A DNA stretch of 64,000 nt from Cyanobacteria bacterium FACHB-502 (lineage in GTDB: Bacteria > Cyanobacteriota > Cyanobacteriia > Elainellales > Elainellaceae), in the NCBI GenBank assembly GCA_014695325.1, contig JACJNZ010000054.1:1-64000 (forward strand), read 5' to 3'. The position numbers and the translations under genes were made by a program. This document shows positions 42,452 to 51,401 of the stretch, piece after piece (position 1 is the stretch's first letter; each line of letters begins with the position of its first letter). The notes beneath the pieces were generated by a model. The model saw only the letters and a list, made by a program, of their open reading frames with translations. It had not been told where the DNA came from and searched no databases.

Positions 42452-42779
42452 AAAGATAAGCCGTAAAATTATCCCGCATGGAAATCTGTTGCTTTGAGAG
42501 TGAAAGGTGTGATATCGCTGCATCTTCCACCCTCAGAAAAAATGTTTCAGGGATTTCGACAGGATAAAAGCTAACCCTTGCAAAGCATTCTCAAAGGCTC
42601 ATTTTTTATTGGTTTCTAAACCTGAACTAGCATAGGGTTAGCTCTTTCAGGGTTTCAGGGGTGTCTTACATGTGAGATCCCGATCGTCCCAGATCAGCCA
42701 GATCAATATCACGGGGATTGCCCTAGTTGCGGGTGGCTTGATGACTCGGTGTGAAGCCTTAATAGCGATCGCTACAGCC
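42452..42779. other. Gap before the IS5 element, no gene seen
   Basis: About 330 bp with no open frame of convincing composition. GGGTTAG motifs recur loosely and a HIP1 octamer lies near 42765. I see no promoter or RNA structure worth naming. Confidence 0.3.
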
Positions 42780-43687
42780 TATAGAACCTATTTGGGATCC
42801 TTTTGAGATGGGTTAACCTCAAACATAAATACCATACTCCAGCAGCTTAACCGACAAAGAATGGGAACTCATTGAACCGTTGCTGCCCCAAAAGAAGCAA
42901 ACTCGACCGCCCAAGTGGACAAAACGACAAATTTTAGACGGTATCTTCTATCAACTCAAAAACGGCTGCAATTGGTGTGACTTGCCCAAAGACCTGCCGC
43001 CTTATTCCACGGTCTTCTGGCACTTGCATTCAATGGCGCTCTGAAGGTGTCCTTGACTGCATCTTGGCAACGTTACATCAACAAGTTCGAGCCAACGTAA
43101 AAAAAACCGAAATGGACCCGTCTGCTCATCATTGACTCACAAGCGGTCAAAAACACTTGCAACGCGAGTATGGCATCCAAAGGCTTTTGTCACTACAAAT
43201 GCACTAACGGCATCAAACGCCATCTAGCCATTGATACATTGGGGTTTCCCTTCTTCACCCATTGCACTAGGGCAAATGTTTCAGATGATCAAGGGTTGAT
43301 TGAACTGCTCAGTTGCAACTTAGATTACTTTCGCACCAAGCCAGTTAATATCCCCAAGATTACAATTCTGCTAGACCACGGATATCACCCGGACAAGCTT
43401 ATCGCTGCCTTGCAGCAACTCTACCCCCAGATTATGACCAAGATTCGCTTTGAACTCGCCCCAAAGCCGACGAAAGCGGAGAAGGCAGCACAAGGGAAAA
43501 CGGGCTTTGTCCCTGTAGCAACTCGGTGGATCGTGAAGCGGTCGAATGCCTGGATGGAGCGGTGCAAGAGTTTGGTTAAGAATTTTGAGCGAACGCTTGA
43601 CCATGCCAGAGCAAAGCTTAACCTATGTTTTATCCGATTAATGCTCAAGCGGTTAGCAAGTGCATAGATCTCAAACGGATTCTATAG
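42780..43687 (+). mobile_element. IS5-family element, decayed, with imperfect terminal repeats
   Basis: The left end TATAGAACCTATTTGGGAT (42780) and the complement of the right end ATCTCAAACGGATTCTATA (to 43687) match at about 15 of 19 positions, defining a 908-bp element. Its transposase occupies 42845-43667 in three frames: E-L-I-E-P-L-L-P-Q-K-K; then, after a shift near 43025, Q-W-R-S-E-G-V-L-D-C; then, after a shift in the A-run near 43100, L-L-I-I-D-S-Q-A-V-K-N-T and the final D-D-E-type part to L-K-R-L-A-S-A. Two frameshifts make it inactive. Confidence 0.85.
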
Positions 43688-43713
43688 TCGATTTCAAAGC
43701 GTTAGGGTGAAGT

Positions 43714-44118
43714 ATGAGCGACACTGAGACCAGTACAAACCTCTTGATTCAATTAAAAGAAGCTTCTCAAGGCTTGGTGTATTTAAGCGAGTCAGAGTCA
43801 TCATTTGAGGTGTTTATCTGGGAAGGACAAGCCAGTGACGGTCTTACTCCCGAACAGGTCGCTCAGCAAACAGGACATCCGGCAGATGCCTCAGTTCAAG
43901 TGATGGAGTTGTCTGAATTCTTTAGACCGACCTCGGGATGGTTTGGCTCGGAAGAACAAGAGATTGCAGATCGCTTCAAAACTCTGGAGAATACGCTCGC
44001 CAGTAACCTGACCAACATAAAGGTGTATCGAGTTGGTCACATTGAGATTGATGTTTATATTGTGGGTCAGCACGCCAACGACCTGGTAGGCATATCCACC
44101 AAGGTCATTGAGACTTAG
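43714..44118 (+). CDS. nuiA: NuiA-type nuclease inhibitor
   Basis: The 134-residue acidic protein matches the sugar-nonspecific nuclease inhibitor NuiA along its length: L-S-E-S-E-S-S-F-E-V-F-I-W-E-G, Q-Q-T-G-H, V-M-E-L-S-E-F-F, N-L-T-N-I-K-V-Y-R-V-G-H-I-E-I-D-V-Y-I-V-G and the closing G-I-S-T-K-V-I-E-T. NuiA blocks the NucA active site by a C-terminal acidic residue coordinating the catalytic metal; the final E-T here fits that mechanism. The gene converges on a NucA gene with only two bases between their stops, so inhibitor and target are paired. It should act in the cytoplasm, protecting against prematurely active enzyme. Confidence 0.93.
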   Translation: MSDTETSTNLLIQLKEASQGLVYLSESESSFEVFIWEGQASDGLTPEQVAQQTGHPADASVQVMELSEFFRPTSGWFGSEEQEIADRFKTLENTLASNLTNIKVYRVGHIEIDVYIVGQHANDLVGISTKVIET

Positions 44119-44120
44119 AG

Positions 44121-45026
44121 CTATTGCGTATCGACTTTGGATTCAAGCGTCTCTTGCAAAGCTTCCGATACATTGCTCAAGAAGTTGTAGCCAGTTGTGG
44201 CTTCAATCTGGTCAACCGACGTTCTAAAGCTGCGCCAATCTGTCGTTCTGATTCCCTGGCTGTTCGGCATGTTGACAGCAATCACTCGCGTATTGTTATT
44301 GATTCCCCCAATCCCGCCCCCTGCTGGAAGAACAACTACGACTTTCCAAGTGTTAGCAGGGACAGTAATCCTGCCAGATGCCAAGGTTGACATGGAACCG
44401 TTCTCCCCGATACCCCCGATGCCACTTCCTCCGGCAATGATGTAGAGATCATTACCCTGTTTAACTAAGGTTCGGCAATACTCTTCCAAAACCGCCCAGG
44501 GACCACGATTATTGTCTGGGGATTGGGGCAGGATGTTGGTCATCAAAAAAGTTGCAGAGTTTACCTCAATGATCGCAGTTCGATCTTCTGACGCCGTCAT
44601 ATGTCCACGATCGAACCCGCTATAGGTATAGTTTGTCGTTGTCACTCGATACCAACCCGTTGGAAGAGTTGTATCTGAGCGAAAATTGTTTTGCCGTGGA
44701 GCGTCGCCTTGCCACGCCTGACTCAGTTGCCAACTCACCCAATTGGGAATGCCTTTGCTACGACTGTAGGATAAGGCATATTCAGGCTTAATCATGAGGT
44801 AATTTTCAGGGCTGGCAACATCAGCCTTTGCATCACTCGGGTTACCCAATAAAAGATGAGCGCTGCTAGAAGTTGTATCTGCTGAAGGGGTTGACTGTGC
44901 AACTGTTTGGGAGGGGAATGTTGTTTCCGAAGAGCTGAAGGATAGCGATTCAGTGGCGGAAGCGATCGCGCAGCCGGTTAAAAGCAACAAAAATCCACCT
45001 AGCCAGGGCAAATGTTTGAGACCCAT
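44121..45026 (-). CDS. nucA: NucA-type DNA/RNA non-specific endonuclease, lipoprotein
   Basis: The 301-residue protein has a lipoprotein-type signal (L-L-L-L-T-G-C, Cys19), a Ser/Thr-rich linker to about residue 70, and a beta-beta-alpha-metal nuclease domain. Catalytic D139-R-G-H142 is followed by the metal-site region M-T-N-I-L-P-Q-S-P-D-N-N-R-G-P-W, then E. It would hydrolyse extracellular DNA and RNA in the presence of Mg2+ or Mn2+. The glycine-rich stretch I-G-G-I-G-E-N and G-G-I-G-G-I-N is slightly unusual. It is paired with a NuiA inhibitor at its 3' end. Confidence 0.93.
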   Translation of the reverse strand: MGLKHLPWLGGFLLLLTGCAIASATESLSFSSSETTFPSQTVAQSTPSADTTSSSAHLLLGNPSDAKADVASPENYLMIKPEYALSYSRSKGIPNWVSWQLSQAWQGDAPRQNNFRSDTTLPTGWYRVTTTNYTYSGFDRGHMTASEDRTAIIEVNSATFLMTNILPQSPDNNRGPWAVLEEYCRTLVKQGNDLYIIAGGSGIGGIGENGSMSTLASGRITVPANTWKVVVVLPAGGGIGGINNNTRVIAVNMPNSQGIRTTDWRSFRTSVDQIEATTGYNFLSNVSEALQETLESKVDTQ

Positions 45027-45370
45027 GACAATGCTCCTGAACTACTTGATCATTTCATTCACCCTAATCAAGGCAGTCTAGCGCCTCTAAATCCACGAGA
45101 AAACCTTCCTTTTGAAATAGAACAGGAACTCGATCGAATCCTTCTTTTTGAGGTGTGCCAGAGCTAGGTGGAAGCGGGACGGCGGTGGGGGAGGGACGAA
45201 TTGGCAGCTTCTATGTCAACGGACTCTGATCGCCCCTCTCCCCCTGGTGATAGTACGATCGGACAGTTCCTCCTATAGAGGCAGAATAAGTACCATAAGC
45301 AAAATGTATTTGCAAATATTTTTAACAAAGTGTTATATTTTTGTTGCACAAGTTTACAGAAAAGAGCGCC
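45027..45370. other. Intergenic region upstream of the Psb34-like gene
   Basis: No gene is convincing. The last 80 bp before the ATG are strongly AT-rich (GCAAATATTTTTAAC, then TTATATTTTTG), as expected of a promoter, but no hexamer pair stands out. A weak inverted pair CTATAGAGG/CCTCCTATAG lies near 45270-45285. Confidence 0.35.
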
Positions 45371-45715
45371 ATGACTTACACTGCTGACTCCGCCCTTGAT
45401 TTCGTCTCCATCGCTCGTGAATTAGGAACAACCCAAGGGCTGTCCCTCAAAGCAGGGGTCAGCAATGGGACTGAATTGACCCCCACTGAAGTTCGTTCCC
45501 GGATGCGCCGCGAAGGACGTAACTTCCTCCGTCGTCCGGCATTGAATGGGGCAACGATCGATCGAGAAGGTTTAGCTAACAACTACGCCGTTGAACCCAC
45601 CCTCTACTATGCACACTTCCCCTCTCCAGAGCAGGCTCGTCAATATGCGCTGCAAGGGGCGATTGCGGTTCTCGTCGTGACTCTCACCCTCTTGACTGCC
45701 TTTGCAGTGAGCTAA
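45371..45715 (+). CDS. Psb34/Ssl1498-like light-harvesting-like protein with extended N-terminus
   Basis: The 114-residue protein has in its C-terminal 50 residues the Ssl1498-family pattern: D-R-E-G-L-A-N-N-Y-A-V-E-P-T-L-Y-Y, P-S-P-E-Q-A-R-Q-Y, and a single membrane helix (G-A-I-A-V-L-V-V-T-L-T-L-L-T-A-F-A-V-S). Psb34 proteins bind photosystem II assembly intermediates. Typical members have about 60 residues; the extra 55 here (G-T-T-Q-G-L-S-L-K-A-G-V, then R-R-E-G-R-N-F-L-R-R-P-A) are basic and soluble. The ATG at 45371 is chosen. A strong terminator follows 40 bp after the stop, so it is a single-gene unit. Confidence 0.75.
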   Translation: MTYTADSALDFVSIARELGTTQGLSLKAGVSNGTELTPTEVRSRMRREGRNFLRRPALNGATIDREGLANNYAVEPTLYYAHFPSPEQARQYALQGAIAVLVVTLTLLTAFAVS

Positions 45716-45754
45716 TTAAAGTTTCATCTCGTTTGGATTTTCCCTATCGATAAG

Positions 45755-45782
45755 CCTCAGTTCGGCACTGAGGTTTTTGTTG
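45755..45782 (+). terminator. Rho-independent terminator of the Psb34-like gene
   Basis: The stem CCTCAGT / ACTGAGG (45755-45761 with 45767-45773) encloses a five-base loop and is followed directly by TTTTTGTTGT. The position 40 bp past the stop codon fits termination of the upstream gene. Confidence 0.9.
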
Positions 45783-45787
45783 TAGGG

Positions 45788-46010
45788 TTACGTTCCCTGT
45801 TCGCTGTCTTGCATTTCAACGTCATCCTCCGCCTCTGCACTGATGAACGAAAAAGCAAGGATTGCTCGATTGGTTGCATTCAGTTGCTGAGACTCTGGAA
45901 TAAATCCAAGAACCACGCCTAGCGTGTAGGCAACTGTAAATGTACCGATTGCAATTGCAAGGATACGACGCTGCTGGGAAATGACTAATTGATTACGCTG
46001 TGATGCTATA
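45788..46010 (-). pseudogene. Membrane-protein fragment without a start codon
   Basis: The minus strand is open for about 73 codons with sensible composition: Q-Q-R-R-I-L-A-I-A-I-G-T-F-T-V-A-Y-T-L-G-V-V-L-G-F-I (one membrane helix), then an acidic tail A-E-A-E-D-D-V-E-M-Q-D-S-E to TAA. There is no ATG, GTG or TTG in a position to start it, and a stop lies upstream. It is likely the 3' end of a lost membrane-protein gene. The family is not recognised. Confidence 0.4.
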
Positions 46011-46105
46011 GAAAAAGTCTAGAGAACGGATTGAGGAGTTTTAAGAATCTATAGAAGAGGATTTTCACTTCCGCTCCGCCTTCATTTGGGTCATTCAAGC
46101 AGCAA

Positions 46106-46483
46106 TTAAACCCGATCGAAATAGTGCATCAAATTCTCCCACCGTCGATGCCCCGTCAGCTTCTGAATCTAAGCAGGCGAATACCCCTTATCGCGCAGCT
46201 TTGTAACATAGGTACGTTGAAACGAGTGCGTCAAAACTCCCTCTAGCCCCACTCGATCGCAAGCTTCCCCTAAAATCTCATCCGCCCGCGATCGTGTCAG
46301 GTGTTCTGCTTTAGAGCCGCGCCGCCCTAGAAACAACAATCTTTGCTGCAGCATCCGATCGCCCTCTTCCCCCACTCGATGCGTATCCAGAAAAGCTTGC
46401 TTAGCTTTGCACAAATTCTTGAAGGCTTTGATTAACAGACTGCTCTGCATTGGTGGACTGAACTGCCACTGCCCAGCGCTCAA
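46106..46483 (-). pseudogene. Tyrosine recombinase (integrase) C-terminal remnant
   Basis: The frame carries a phage-integrase-like catalytic half: L-F-L-G-R-R-G, L-T-R-S-R-A-D-E-I-L, V-L-T-H-S-F-Q-R-T, then K-G-Y-S-P-A, an in-frame TAG (46169), and in the same frame I-Q-K-L-T-G-H-R-R-W-E-N-L-M-H-Y-F with the tyrosine nucleophile. In active enzymes the H-x-x-R box has Arg where this has Gln (H-S-F-Q). The stop and the lost Arg both indicate inactivity. It is probably a relic of the integration or resolution system of a mobile element. Confidence 0.75.
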
Positions 46484-46527
46484 AGTTTCTTTGCTAGGCT
46501 AGAGCAAGCGTACTTCAAGGAAGGGTT

Positions 46528-48168
46528 GTGAGCAACTGCACGATCGTCTGGTTCCGCCGTGACCTCCGCATCTCTGACCATGCTCCCCTCGATCGAGCGG
46601 CACGTCGAGGAGCGGTTGTTCCCGTCTTTGTCTTTGATCCTGCCCTATTGCACCATCCTGAAACCGCCCCTGCTCGCGTTGCCTTTCTGTTGAAGTCACT
46701 GCAATCGCTGGATGCTGACTTGCAGGAGCGCGGGGGACGCCTGATCCTCCGCTTGGGTGATCCGCTCACCGTCTTGCCGCAACTGATTCGGGAGACGAAA
46801 GCTGATGGCATCTATGCTCATCTTGACTTCGAGCGATTGTATGGTCGGGTCCGGGATGCTCGACTCAATCGCATTCTCACAGAGCAAGATCTTAAGATTC
46901 GCTGGTTTGAGCCATCCGGTACAACTCCTGACCTCATGACAACGAGGCAGTATCGTCAGTTGTGGTACGACCAGATGCGTGAGGCGATCGTCCCAACTCC
47001 CCAACGAATCGAAGTCCCGTCAGAGGTGTTGAGTACATCGTTACCCACGCTGGCTGACCTCAAGCTCCACGATGATGGCAAGCCCCTGCCTCCGGCTGGA
47101 ACCCAGGCTGCTTACCAACTGCTCGATCGCTTCCTGGAGGAGAAAACGCAGCGCTACTATTGGCAGTTGTCCTATCCCAGTGCTGCTGCCACCAGTGGAT
47201 TAAGTCCTCACATCAAATTCGGTGTCATCTCATTGCGACAGTGCTATCACGCTGCCCAAACCCTCAAGACCGTGCTCGATGAGCGAGTGCAGCGCAGCCG
47301 TAAGCAGTTTATTGCTCGCCTGAGATGGAACAGTGGTTTTGCCCAACGCTTTCGCTACCTGCCGCAACTCGAAGTGCGATCCCTCTATCGTCATTTTGAT
47401 GAAGAAGGCTTTGAGTTCGATGAAGACCTGTACCAAGCCTGGCAACAGGGACAGACTGGATTTCCGATTATTGATGCAGCCGCTCGTTGTTTAATTGCAA
47501 CTGGAGGTTGGCAGGCCTTTAACTTTCGCACCCGTGCCTGTTATGCCAGCTTCTTGAGTAACCTGTTGGGGATGGACTGGCGCTATGGGGCGCTGCACTT
47601 CATGCGGCATCTCATTGATGGGGATTGCCCGATCGACCATTATCAGTGGGCCATGCAAGCCGGGATTACAGCCGCAATTGACCAGTCCTGGACGCGCATC
47701 TACAACCCAGGGCAAGCCGCAGTCGATCGATTTGACCCCCAAGGACAGTTTATTAAACGCTGGGTACCCGAACTGCGGCATCTCTCGCCGCAACAGCTTG
47801 GAACTCCACCGTCAACAAAGGGGTATCCTGCACCGATTCTCGACTATAGGCAAGCCAGAGCAAAACGAGTACAGCAACTCGATCGGCAACGGCAGGAGTT
47901 AATTCAACAGGGTAACCTTGTGCCTTACCTTGCGCCTTTGCCAGAAAGCTTCCTTCCGTTTGGCAGCGATCGGGTTCAGTGTGACGTGAGTTGGGCAGGA
48001 TTAGCCGATCGAGCCTTGTTTCCAACGGCGCTTAATTTAGCTGAACTGGACGAGAGCCAAGCGCAAATGTTGCGAACTTGGTTTGTTGGAGCCGCTCGTC
48101 CTTCTAAACCATCAGGTGCACGAAAATCCCCTTCCAAGTCTCAAGCGGAACAGCTCACCCTCCTGTAG
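46528..48168 (+). CDS. Photolyase/cryptochrome-family flavoprotein
   Basis: The 546-residue protein starts at GTG, after which [17 protein letters not shown] gives the classic N-terminus of the antenna-chromophore domain. The FAD domain follows ([36 protein letters not shown]). Where many class I CPD photolyases have an N-N-G-G-W-Q-W block, this one has [16 protein letters not shown], so its subclass is uncertain. The C-terminus after about residue 520 is a basic, unstructured tail. It should bind FAD and either repair pyrimidine dimers with blue light or signal. Confidence 0.88.
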   Translation: MSNCTIVWFRRDLRISDHAPLDRAARRGAVVPVFVFDPALLHHPETAPARVAFLLKSLQSLDADLQERGGRLILRLGDPLTVLPQLIRETKADGIYAHLDFERLYGRVRDARLNRILTEQDLKIRWFEPSGTTPDLMTTRQYRQLWYDQMREAIVPTPQRIEVPSEVLSTSLPTLADLKLHDDGKPLPPAGTQAAYQLLDRFLEEKTQRYYWQLSYPSAAATSGLSPHIKFGVISLRQCYHAAQTLKTVLDERVQRSRKQFIARLRWNSGFAQRFRYLPQLEVRSLYRHFDEEGFEFDEDLYQAWQQGQTGFPIIDAAARCLIATGGWQAFNFRTRACYASFLSNLLGMDWRYGALHFMRHLIDGDCPIDHYQWAMQAGITAAIDQSWTRIYNPGQAAVDRFDPQGQFIKRWVPELRHLSPQQLGTPPSTKGYPAPILDYRQARAKRVQQLDRQRQELIQQGNLVPYLAPLPESFLPFGSDRVQCDVSWAGLADRALFPTALNLAELDESQAQMLRTWFVGAARPSKPSGARKSPSKSQAEQLTLL

Positions 48169-48179
48169 CAAGTGCAATC

Positions 48180-48767
48180 TAGACAGCACTCTCTTAAAGA
48201 TGCAGATTGGTGGACTGGGATTAGGACTGGCGATCGTACGGCATTTAGTCGAATTGCATGGAGGAACGGTCGCAGTCGAAAGTCCTGGGAATCGGAAGGG
48301 GCACAACTTTTACCGTCAGGCTGCCACTCATACCTATTCAGGCGATCGCCGATCACAATAGTCGATCGTCAGAGCCATCTTATGACTTGAATGGGATTCA
48401 AGTCTGGGTCGTCGATGATGAAGCAGATTCACGAGAGTTTGTGGCGTTTGTGTTGTAGCAAGCGGATGCAACTGTACTTACCACAACGACCGCTAATGAA
48501 GCACTAACTATGCTCATTCAAGCTAAGCCAATAGTGCTGCTGAGTGACATTGGGATGCCAGATAGGGATGGCTATATGCTGTTGCAACAGGTGAAAGCAC
48601 TGCCATCAGAGCAAGGCGGACAAGTTCGGGCGATTGCAGTCACTGCCTACACAGGCGACTTCAACCAGCAACAAGCCCTGCAAGCTGGATTTCAACAGCA
48701 TGTCTCGAAACCAATCGAACCAGAGAGATTGATTCAAGTGATTGCTTGCCTCACTCAGTCCGCTTAG
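48180..48767 (+). pseudogene. Hybrid histidine kinase 3' end plus receiver domain, broken
   Basis: The region begins inside the HATPase_c domain ([25 protein letters not shown]). It changes frame near 48297 to [12 protein letters not shown], passes V-W-V-V-D-D-E-A-D-S-R-E-F into a receiver domain, meets an in-frame TAG at 48456-48458, and continues L-L-S-D-I-G-M-P-D-R-D-G and V-S-K-P-I-E to the end. The sensor, HisKA and N box are missing. The part after the stop (48510-48767) has an ATG but lacks the first acidic pair. The remnant follows the photolyase gene directly, so truncation probably accompanied arrival of one of them. Confidence 0.85.
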
Positions 48768-48885
48768 CGATCGCCTGAAAAAACTTCGCTCTAAAGGATG
48801 AGGGATAAAAGCTAAAAGATAGCGCAGATAGAAGGGCATGGTACAAAGCGTTTAAGACCATTACTCAATTACAAGGGATTTATCT

Positions 48886-49581
48886 ATGTTTTTTCATAAA
48901 AAAGAGCCAATTCATGCTGTAAAAATTGGTGAGGCAAATCCTCGGTTTGCTCAACTTTTGTTAGAGCAGTTTGGTGGTGCAACGGGTGAGCTGTCTGCCG
49001 CATTGCAGTATTGGGTGCAGTCGTTTCATGTGGAAGATGCTGGCATCCGGGATATGTTGCAAGACATTGCGTTGGAGGAGTTCGGACATTTAGAGATGGT
49101 TGGCAAGCTGATCGAAGCGCATACCAAAAACGTTGACCAAACGGATGCTTACAAGAGTTCATTGTTCGCAGTACGGGGTATGGGTCCCCACTTTCTAGAT
49201 AGCCAGGGCAATGCCTGGACAGCGAACTATTTGAATGAAGGCGGCGATGTCGTGCGTGATTTACGAGCTAATATTGCCGCTGAAGCAGGAGCACGCCAAA
49301 CTTACGAATCCTTGATCAAGCTTGCACCCGATAAAGACACTGAAAAGACACTGGTTCACCTACTAACCCGTGAAATCTCTCACACTCAAATGTTCATGAA
49401 GGCGTTGGATTCTTTGGGCAAATTGACTGATCCGATGTTTGGCAATGTTCAGCCCGATGAAACTGTGGCTCTTTACTACAACCTGTCAACCAATGGACAG
49501 AATGATCAGGATGATCGCGGTCCTTGGAACTCTGAACCCGATTTCACGTACGTTGCTGACCCAGTTGGCGATCGTTCATAG
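48886..49581 (+). CDS. Manganese (non-haem) catalase
   Basis: The 231-residue four-helix-bundle protein has the dinuclear manganese ligands in E-x-x-H settings: E in T-G-E-L-S-A-A-L-Q-Y, E-x-x-H in A-L-E-E-F-G-H-L-E-M, and a second pair in A-E-A-G-A-R and R-E-I-S-H-T-Q-M-F. It disproportionates hydrogen peroxide in the cytoplasm. Cyanobacterial members of this length are common, and it looks complete, ending in an acidic D-D-R-G-P-W tail. It is a single gene with no clear partner. Confidence 0.92.
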   Translation: MFFHKKEPIHAVKIGEANPRFAQLLLEQFGGATGELSAALQYWVQSFHVEDAGIRDMLQDIALEEFGHLEMVGKLIEAHTKNVDQTDAYKSSLFAVRGMGPHFLDSQGNAWTANYLNEGGDVVRDLRANIAAEAGARQTYESLIKLAPDKDTEKTLVHLLTREISHTQMFMKALDSLGKLTDPMFGNVQPDETVALYYNLSTNGQNDQDDRGPWNSEPDFTYVADPVGDRS

Positions 49582-49596
49582 CTCTTGAGCACTTGT

Positions 49597-50241
49597 TTAG
49601 TAACGTGCCAGGGTTGATATCTCACTGGATTGATCTGTGTGATAGTCAGCCACATCAATGATGCGATCACACAATCGTTTCAGCAAGGCGAATTCATGGC
49701 TGATCACCAATAATCCAATCTCGTGAGTGCGCGTATAAGAGAGAACAGCTTGCCAGATGAGTGCCTGGGTATTGGCATCCAGCATGGCAGTCATTTCATC
49801 AGCAATTAAGTAATGAGTGGCTGGGTTGAGAACTCGGGCAACGGCAATGCGTTGAAGCTCACCCCCACTCAACTCATGAGGATAGCGATCGAGCCAGTTT
49901 TTATGGATTCCTAATCTATCCAATAACTCAGGTGCCGGCAGGTGTCCTTCCTGGAGAATCTGACGAACACGCCAGCGTGGATTGACTGCTAATTCTGGGT
50001 TTTGAAAGATTAGCTGTACTGGGGAGTAGCCCCGTAGAGGTAATAGTTGACTGTTCACTGTTACGGTTCCAGCGGTGGGTGTGAGATAGCCTGCCAACAG
50101 TTTTCCCAGTGTTGTTTTGCCAAAGCCAGAGGGACCCATCAGCCCAACCCTTTCACCGGGCGCAATCACCAAACTAAAATCGCGCGGAATCTAGGGATGT
50201 CTGGGACTATAGCGAAACCTAAGCTGCTTACCGACTAACAT
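49597..50241 (-). pseudogene. Peptide/nickel-type ABC ATPase (DppF/NikE-like) with one nonsense codon
   Basis: From the ATG at 50241 (M-L-V-G-K-Q-L-R-F-R-Y) the frame meets an in-frame TAG after P-R-H-P. It then continues intact: Walker A G-P-S-G-F-G-K-T-T-L, signature L-S-G-G-E-L-Q-R, Walker B Y-L-I-A-D-E-M-T, H-loop V-I-S-H-E. Downstream of the stop everything needed for ATP binding is present, so restart at an internal codon is conceivable. Its start overlaps the end of the preceding ATPase gene by 14 bases. No permease or binding-protein genes remain nearby, so it is probably dead. Confidence 0.8.
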
Positions 50242-50889
50242 GGTGTTCCTCCGCATGAATACATCTGACTGGCGCACCGTGCACCTGCCGAAATGAAGGA
50301 CGCTCAACCTGACACACCTCTGTCACCCAAGGACAGCGATCGCTAAATAAACACCCGTTGGGTAATGCATCGGGACTCGGTTGGCAACCAGGGACAGGAA
50401 TGAACTCATTTTGAGGGAGCGATCGCCACAAAGCCTGGTATAGGGATGGCGAATAGTGCCATTGGAAAAGTCGGTTGCTGCGGTAATTTCAACGGTTGTC
50501 CCAGCATAGAAAACGGCAACCTGATCCGCCACTTGCAATGCTGCTTCAATATCGTGGGTAATCAGGATAACTCCCTTGCCTTCATCTGCCAGTTCTCGCA
50601 GGTGGTTCAGGGTTTCCTTAATAACATCAGGATGTAGTCTAGAAGTGGGTTCATCGGCAATCAACAAATCAGCCTGGCTGACAACAGCGGTAGATACGAG
50701 TACGCGCCGTGCCATGCCACCTGAAATTTGAAATGGATAGCACTGCTTAACTTCAGTTGCCAGATTGTAACGGTCAAAGGTACGATCGACTGCCTGAAAT
50801 GCCTGTTGTTTGGACAATCCGCACACTTGTGCGACGCAGCTCACTTGTTTTCCAACCTGCACCAACCGCACTAGCAGGAGCATCGCCAC
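50228..50889 (-). pseudogene. Peptide/nickel-type ABC ATPase (DppD/OppD-like), truncated and frameshifted
   Basis: The 5' part with Walker A is missing. The frame begins near the Q loop and has I-S-G-G-M-A-R-R-V-L (signature), L-L-I-A-D-E-P-T (Walker B) and L-I-T-H-D (H loop). Around 50440 the frame shifts: W-R-S-L-P-Q-N-E-F-I-P-V-P-G and the Cys-rich oligopeptide-ATPase C-terminus C-L-F-S-D-R-C-P-W-V-T-E-V-C continue in another frame to 50228. The product could not bind ATP. With the following gene it marks a former opp/nik-type importer. Confidence 0.85.
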
Positions 50890-50927
50890 CTTCTGGCAGC
50901 AGATTTCAGTACTTATCTAATCAGTAC

Positions 50928-51401
50928 TTATCTAAATAGAGATCGAGCACTATACCTGATAGTTCTATTCCTGCTCAAACTTTGAACCTCGGCATAAACC
51001 TGAACCGTGGAGTCAAAGTTATTAAACAAAGGAACGCTTGCTTCCTGGGAGTAGGAGTCAGGGCGAAAGACGACTGATAAATATTTGACAGGAGACTGTC
51101 CAGGCAGGGAATAGTAGGAATTAATTCTGATCCTGCCCCCTTCGACCCTACCACTGGTAGTTGCAGTCGAGAATGAGGCACCTGGCGCAACATCGACTCT
51201 AAAAAAATCCACTTGATCGCTGCGATCGAGTATGCCGCTAAAGCGAACTCTGGCTGAAGAGGCATTAGCTTTGATCCTGCCCAAAAACTTAGCAGTATTG
51301 AATGAATTGTTGCTATCGCGTAGAGGTTTTGATAGCGATGGAGCGGACGAGGCGAAGAACGAGGACTGAGTAAAATTGGCAGAAGACGATTGATTCAACA
51401 T
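50928..51401 (-). CDS. Pre-peptidase C-terminal (PPC)-like domain protein
   Basis: The 157-residue protein has a Ser/Asn-rich N-terminus and then a beta-rich domain: N-S-F-N-T-A-K-F-L-G-R-I, V-R-F-S-G-I-L-D-R-S-D-Q-V-D-F-F-R-V-D-V-A-P-G. This is the signature of PPC-type domains, which accompany secreted bacterial and cyanobacterial proteins. No signal peptide is evident, so export, if any, would use another route. It is a stand-alone domain of unknown role. A 15-bp direct repeat (CAGTACTTATCTAAT-type) overlaps its 3' side near 50908-50937. Confidence 0.6.
   Translation of the reverse strand: MLNQSSSANFTQSSFFASSAPSLSKPLRDSNNSFNTAKFLGRIKANASSARVRFSGILDRSDQVDFFRVDVAPGASFSTATTSGRVEGGRIRINSYYSLPGQSPVKYLSVVFRPDSYSQEASVPLFNNFDSTVQVYAEVQSLSRNRTIRYSARSLFR

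Noticed and set aside
42452-42779. Possible small RNA or gene upstream of the IS5 element
   Set aside because: No promoter, terminator or stable structure could be pointed to by eye.
48886-49162. Minus-strand ORF across the Mn catalase start
   Set aside because: It is a shadow of the catalase reading frame, which has all metal ligands.
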